Positions 59,773-64,000 of a stretch of 64,000 bases of DNA are shown piece after piece; positions within the stretch are counted from its first letter, which is position 1, and every line of letters starts with the position of its first letter. The notes below the pieces were generated by a model, which was not told the DNA's origin, did not search any database, and saw nothing but the letters and a program-made list of their open reading frames with translations. The stretch is from Tanytarsus gracilentus (lineage: Eukaryota > Arthropoda > Insecta > Diptera > Chironomidae): contig JAXRKN010000045.1 of assembly GCA_038502055.1 (NCBI GenBank), forward strand, positions 2,068,501-2,132,500, in the 5' to 3' direction. Made by a program: the position numbers and the translations under genes.

Positions 59773-61066
59773 ATCAGAATTTTGCTCTTTTAGAACGTCT
59801 ATACGAGTCACAACTTTTTAAAGACTGGAAGCCCATACAAGATAAAACGCCAGAGAAATCTTATTTGCCTTTCAGACTGCGAAAAATCTGAACTTGCATG
59901 GGAAAAAAAGTCAACTCAATGAATATTTCAAATTATTTTTTCCAAATAATACAAAGTTCCTTTTCACTTAAAATATATTTCATCGGTTCTGTTTTTATGT
60001 TTGGCTCAAATTATGTTCTTAAAAAATTTCAGTACAATGGCTTATTTACTCGCAAAATGATAAATTAATTTTCCCAGAATTCGTCATCACACCTGCTTGC
60101 TTCATCAAAAGAGCTTAATAAAATTGCATATGTGTGATAAAAATGCATTAGTGTGAAAAAAAGATCCAGCTCCATTAAATTGTCAAATTTGATAATAAAT
60201 TGATGGCTGGATTATAACTTTCTAATCTTAAAAGTTAGAAAATTACCAAACTCATGATTTTCTGTTGTCCTGTACACAAATTTCTTTAAATTTATCACAA
60301 ATTTTTAGAAAACAAATATTTGAATTTCACTCTGAACTGTAAATATTGCATAGGTATCATAGTTCAAATTTTTACTAACCGTTACACATTTGCTCAACCA
60401 TGAAATACAATTCTATTAATTATGCTTAATTGTGGTTAAACTTTATTTAAAACCAACCCTGAATTTTATCTGACGATTCATTTATTCAAATTAATTCATG
60501 TTGAGGAAAAAATCTTAACAAAAACACATCATTGAAAATCTCCAATGCACGCAAAAAAATATGACTGCAATCACTATGTTGTGTAATAAAGATAAACCAT
60601 CTGAATCTGCACAAAATATAGAGAGCACTAATGGAACTTTATTACATTTATTTTTTATTTATGTTGGAGCAAATATTTAATTAAATTTAAGAACAATCCG
60701 AATCACTTTATCACATTTTTGAAAAAATACGTTACAAGTGAGTCAACTGTCAGCTGTATAACAAAAACTTAATTAACTTCAAAATTGAGACAAAATCGAA
60801 AAAATTATTTAAATAAATTTTTTTTGTTTCATTATTTCTAAACTTTATACGATGAAATTTGTTGAGCTGCTGCACTAATTGCATGATTAAAAGCCAAATT
60901 TTATTTTTTGCACGAAAGTCACTCACACTAAATGTAATTCGTATACGGATACGAACAAAAAGAAGAAATAAGACCAAAGCTCTAAAGCTTCTCTGGCGTT
61001 TTGAGCTTTATTTTGTATGGGTAAAAAGCTTCGCTTTAGTTCCTTGCAACTTTTTAAAGACTGAAA

Positions 61067-61131
<65 letters not shown>

Positions 61132-61562
61132 TCATGATATGACATAATAAAAAGTATTTGTTCATAAATTAAGTAATATTTTTATAATTTAGGACACATG
61201 TGATTTCCTTTTTGCAACTTCTTTAAAAACAATAACATTAAAAGAAATTTGTTCCTGTAATACGAATCTCTCTTATTAATTTTTTAATTTTTTATTTAAA
61301 ATAAATTTATTCAAATAAAAGTATTTTATACATTTTAAATCGATTTTTTTTTACATTTTCATAAGTCATATGCTGTGTTTTCAATGTTAAGCAAAATTTA
61401 TTGAGAAAAAAAGATTTCCAATGTTGAGCCTATGTCACTGATTATCACATTGAGCAGTCGCTCGCACAACATTTTCGTCCATGAGAATAATTTTTCGCTC
61501 TCTTTAAGCGAGAGAATTTTTGTGATTGCAATTCGTTCAGTTTATTAAAAACTGTTATCAAT
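59773..61562. other. Spacer between array members C and D, with (CT)n tract
   Basis: 1.8 kb without coding signal. The open frames near 60750-61165 run through the microsatellite and are not credible genes. Confidence 0.5.
61068..61128. repeat. (CT)n dinucleotide microsatellite, about 30 units
   Basis: An uninterrupted run of about 60 bases of alternating C and T. It would read as (GA)n on the minus strand, the strand of the surrounding gene array. Confidence 0.97.
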
Positions 61563-61976
61563 TTATTTTGATAATTTCCGAAGTGTGTATTTGAACCATG
61601 ACCCATACTGAGGAGGTGGTGCAATGAGTTCATAAGAAGGTGGTGGATCACTTGATCTTCGTTCAATGAGAGTATTATCTTCTGGTACTCTATACGATGA
61701 CAAGTTGATGACTGTAGGGCGGGAATTAGATCTTTGCCGTTCTATTGTTAAAAATTGCTCTAAAAATATTTTTATTCATAATTTCTAATACAAGACAATA
61801 TTTAAATTCTTACCATCCAAACGGCCATCAACAACACTCTTGAATTTGTGATATTTATTCATGCACATGCACATGAGATAAACAAATGTCCCAATGATTG
61901 TGATAACTCCAACAAGCAAGAAAAACTCTTTCGGATCGTAATGGTAAAATTCTAAATTTTCATGGACTTCAGACAT
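61563..61976 (-). CDS. Small single-pass membrane protein with two PPxY motifs, member D
   Basis: 119 residues from exons 61814-61976 and 61563-61759 (phase-1 junction). The N-terminus MSEVHENLEFYHYDPKE is followed by one membrane segment (FFLLVGVITIIGTFVYLMCM) and a basic patch NKYHKFK, which by the positive-inside rule places the C-terminus in the cytoplasm. The tail begins EQFLTIERQRS and contains PPSY and PPQY separated by five residues (ELIAP), closely matching the PPSY/PPKY pair of member C, and ends with a basic stretch (KYTLRKLSK). Membrane exon and tail exon are separated exactly as in C and E. This is the clearest gene model of the array. Confidence 0.83.
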
Positions 61977-62393
61977 TTTTTAAAACACTATAATTATTTC
62001 CTATTAAATCTCAGCGAAATCTCCATCACGACTGGAATATACAGAAGCTGTAAAATTGTTGATTGCATTACAAAATATTTATGAGTAAGTAACCTGTATC
62101 GCTCTGTTTTTCTCTCATGTGCGAGAATGATTCTCTCCAAGTTTTTGTTTTATTTTTAAGCTATTGAATTTAAATGTTGTCATGCTTTGCCTCCACGTGG
62201 TTTTTTAATTAAAAGGAAAGCCTCAGTTTACTTACATAAACTCAATTTTTTAGGAATTGGTAATATCTGGTATATAAAGTACATGAATTTGGCCGAAATA
62301 AAATTTTATTAATTAGCGTTTAAATTTATTTATTTTCAAGAGAAATGTTGATAAACCAAACAAGTTTATAAAGTGTGTGAAAACTGCCTGGGT
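61977..62393. other. Spacer between array members D and E
   Basis: No coding signal. Presumably the promoter of member D and the 3' end of member E. Confidence 0.45.
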
Positions 62394-62827
62394 TTAATTT
62401 CCTAAATTAATTGATTCTTCATAGCTCGGAGGGAAAAAAGAATTTTGCCCGATTGAAAGCTCTTCATAACATGGTGGATGGTCAATGCTTTGTTCCAGTA
62501 GGAAAAGATAATCATGTCTTGAGATTGTCGATAGGTTTGAAGAATTTTGAAGTGACATTTGTTGAACGTCTGTGAAACATTATAAATTTTATTTAATTTT
62601 TTTTATTTTTAGAAATTATATTTGTTTTTGAATAAAAAATTAAAGCCTAAAAGTTTAATTATTCAATTTAATTTTGTTTAGAAATTACCATGCCGTGATC
62701 GGTTGTCATATATCAAAAAATCAAAAAGGTTTAAAAACAATTTTGAAATTAAAACAAAAAGTGCAAATTTAAGAAAAATTACAAGAATTATCAATAAAAT
62801 AACTTTTAAAATAAAAAAGAATGACAT
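62394..62827 (-). CDS. Small single-pass membrane protein with PPCY and PPSY motifs, member E
   Basis: 104 residues from exons 62689-62827 and 62394-62569 (phase-1 junction). The hydrophobic segment starts almost at the N-terminus (MSFFILKVILLIILVIFLKF, extending to about residue 26) and is followed by KLFLNLFDFLIYDNRSRH. The tail is Ser/Gln-rich and carries PPCY and PPSY separated by 11 residues; PPSYEE is a frequent WW-ligand form. The PPCY plus PSY pairing recalls the motifs by which Drosophila Commissureless recruits Nedd4, but there is no other similarity I can claim. A TATA box and a GATA palindrome lie upstream. Confidence 0.8.
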
Positions 62828-62898
62828 TTTACCAGAAAATTGTCTTCATAAGCGTCACTTTGCTTTGAATTTAAAAATTAAATGAGAAATCGGGACAA

Positions 62899-62936
62899 AG
62901 ATAAGTCTTATCTAGACAGCTGAGTTATTTATATGG
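62899..62936 (-). promoter_or_regulatory. Promoter of member E: TATA box and GATA palindrome
   Basis: On the minus strand CCATATAAATAAC (62924-62936) is a good TATA box about 100 bp before the ATG. At 62899-62913 a perfect 15-bp palindrome AGATAAGTCTTATCT gives two inverted GATA-factor sites, placed near the expected start of transcription. GATA sites of this kind are common in insect gut and fat body promoters; the tissue is an inference. Confidence 0.5.
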
Positions 62937-63134
62937 AAATGTTTGTCAATATTTTACAAAATTAAGAAAATTTTAAGTACTTTTCGGTTTTTTTGTCATT
63001 AAATTTTAGAAAGTTCAACTGTGCGTTTAGTTTAAAATTTTATAATATTTTAGGAGTACGTAAATAAACATATGTTTTACTTATTTTGTCAAAAAAACTT
63101 TTAATTTCTTAAATTTTTAAATTTCCTGCAGCAC

Positions 63135-63251
63135 TCAAAAGTTTTTATACTCACGACTAGATTTTTCTATTTGACAAATTTTCCAGAAGAAAAACAAAAC
63201 AACAACAATTAATGCTATAAACTCGAGGATTAAAAATAAAATTTGCTTCAT
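63135..63251 (-). pseudogene. Truncated array member F: membrane exon without tail exon
   Basis: The ATG at 63251 opens a 38-residue frame: MKQILFLILEFIALIVVVLF, then FFWKICQIEKSSR and a short unspliced end EYKNF. It resembles the membrane exon of its neighbours. A good donor (C|GTGAGT, exon end 63155) sits at phase 1, the phase used by all the intron-containing members. No acceptor between here and member E opens a tail of more than about six residues, and none gives PPxY. Either the tail exon was lost and this is a relic, or a 38-residue membrane micropeptide is made. Confidence 0.5.
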
Positions 63252-63487
63252 TCTTCCAAATTTTTTTATTATTAATATTTTCAGAAATATCGAGACAAAT
63301 TTTAATCTTTGTTCTTTATGGCACTACAAACCGAGGAGATAAAAATTTTATCATAAAATTGTGTACAGAAAAAAATAATGTTTGTAAAACTAATTTTTTT
63401 CGCTTCTTTAAGTTTTATAATTTATTAATTTTTAAATTTAATTTTATTCACAGAAAAATGATTAAATATTTTTTAAAATTAAAACTG
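63252..63487. other. Spacer between array members F and G
   Basis: Short AT-rich spacer without coding signal. Confidence 0.4.
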
Positions 63488-63897
63488 TCACACTACTTCT
63501 GTCAAAGTATAATTTTCATCAGCTGAGTTTGAGTCTTCACTGACACAATTTTGATTGAGATCAAATTTTTCAGTTGTTTTTGTTTTTTCTTGTGAAAATT
63601 CAGCATATGCAAGCGCATAAATTCCTTTGTAGTTTTTTAATTCATCAATTGACGATAGAACTCTCACAGTAATTGGACATTCGAAAATTATTTCTGGAAA
63701 CTCTGAAAATAATTAAAATTATTTAAAAAATAAATTGGACTTAAAATTTCTTTACCATTTTTTCCATGCTCTAACTCATTTCTTCTTTTGATTTCTGCAT
63801 CAGCTCTCGCAATTTGAATAATTTTGTAAAGTAGAAAAATGCAAAAACAAAAAAATACACTCAAAATTCCCAAATCGCGTTTTAGAATTTCACTCAT
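63488..63897 (-). CDS. Small single-pass membrane protein, member G (no PPxY)
   Basis: 118 residues from exons 63756-63897 and 63488-63702 (phase-1 junction). MSEILKRD precedes a membrane segment (LGILSVFFCFCIFLLYKII), then a charged stretch ARADAEIKRRNELEHGKN. The tail exon encodes EFPEIIFECPITVRVLSSID, KNYKGIYALAYAEF and an acidic end finishing YTLTEVV. There is no PPxY motif. The N-terminal MSE and layout match member D. Tail function unknown; Tyr-containing motifs such as YKGIYALAYAEF could be sorting signals. The array probably continues past the right edge of the window. Confidence 0.72.
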
Positions 63898-64000
63898 AAC
63901 TCAAATCATTGTGAAACTATCGAATGTCGAATCAAAACTAATGCTCGCATCATTCACGTCAACTAAACAAATATTTTGAGTGATATATTACGCGATGCCT

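Noticed and set aside
60859..61165. Frames on both strands through the (CT)n tract (Leu-Ser and Arg-Glu dipeptide repeats)
   Set aside because: Artefact of the dinucleotide microsatellite.
1..64000. CRISPR arrays, bacterial operons, rRNA genes, viral insertions
   Set aside because: No regularly spaced repeats with unique spacers, no Shine-Dalgarno-led gene strings, no rRNA-like sequence and no recognisable viral gene; the DNA is plainly animal nuclear.

Overview
The window is a stretch of AT-rich nuclear DNA from an insect. Genes have GT-AG introns, mostly 50-160 bp long, and the gene set includes the arthropod neuropeptide corazonin, the C15/clawless (TLX) homeobox gene, an acyl-CoA desaturase, KANSL3/NSL3, LST2, ZNHIT2, Rsu1 and a chymotrypsin-like protease. 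The base composition and short introns fit a nematoceran dipteran (midge-like), but the species is an inference. Exons were joined by hand from reading frame, splice consensus and phase; every multi-exon model below closes in frame.

Layout. 1-1.05 kb: 5' part of an acyl-CoA desaturase (-). 1.27-2.53 kb: ZNHIT2 (-), divergent from KANSL3 (+, 2.81-5.50 kb) across a 276-bp shared promoter. 5.89-17.0 kb: LST2 (+), a FYVE protein with an 8.4-kb first intron. 18.0-19.2 kb: a two-CRD galectin-like protein with a predicted N-myristoylation signal (+). 20.1-20.7 kb: corazonin (+). 20.7-33.5 kb: a long stretch with no gene I can support. 33.5-44.4 kb: C15 (+), which carries a 1.6-kb TA-flanked transposon in intron 1 and an antisense serine protease plus satellite repeats in intron 4. 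49.2-50.2 kb: a secreted DUF3105 (TP53I13-like) protein (+), followed by a 467-bp foldback element. 52.2-55.1 kb: a type I cholinesterase-like adhesion molecule without a catalytic serine (+), whose TGA stop is followed in frame by 93 more codons (candidate stop readthrough). 56.0-57.3 kb: Rsu1 (-).

57.9-63.9 kb holds the most unusual content: seven very small minus-strand genes in tandem. Each encodes a 38-119 residue protein with a short N-terminus, one membrane segment and a short tail. Six of the seven have, or retain the donor of, a phase-1 intron just after the membrane exon. Four have tails with PPxY motifs (PPSY, PPKY, PPQY, PPCY, PPAY), the ligand of WW domains in Nedd4-family ubiquitin ligases. 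The other three lack the motif, and one of those seems to have lost its tail exon. I read this as a locally expanded, fast-evolving family of membrane-anchored WW-domain ligands, possibly analogous to Commissureless-type E3 adaptors. The array probably continues past the right edge.

The genes do not form one pathway. Several are housekeeping (KANSL3 in the NSL acetyltransferase complex, ZNHIT2 with AAA ATPase chaperones, Rsu1 at integrin adhesions, LST2 on endosomes) and sit beside developmental (C15), neuroendocrine (Crz) and lineage-specific genes.
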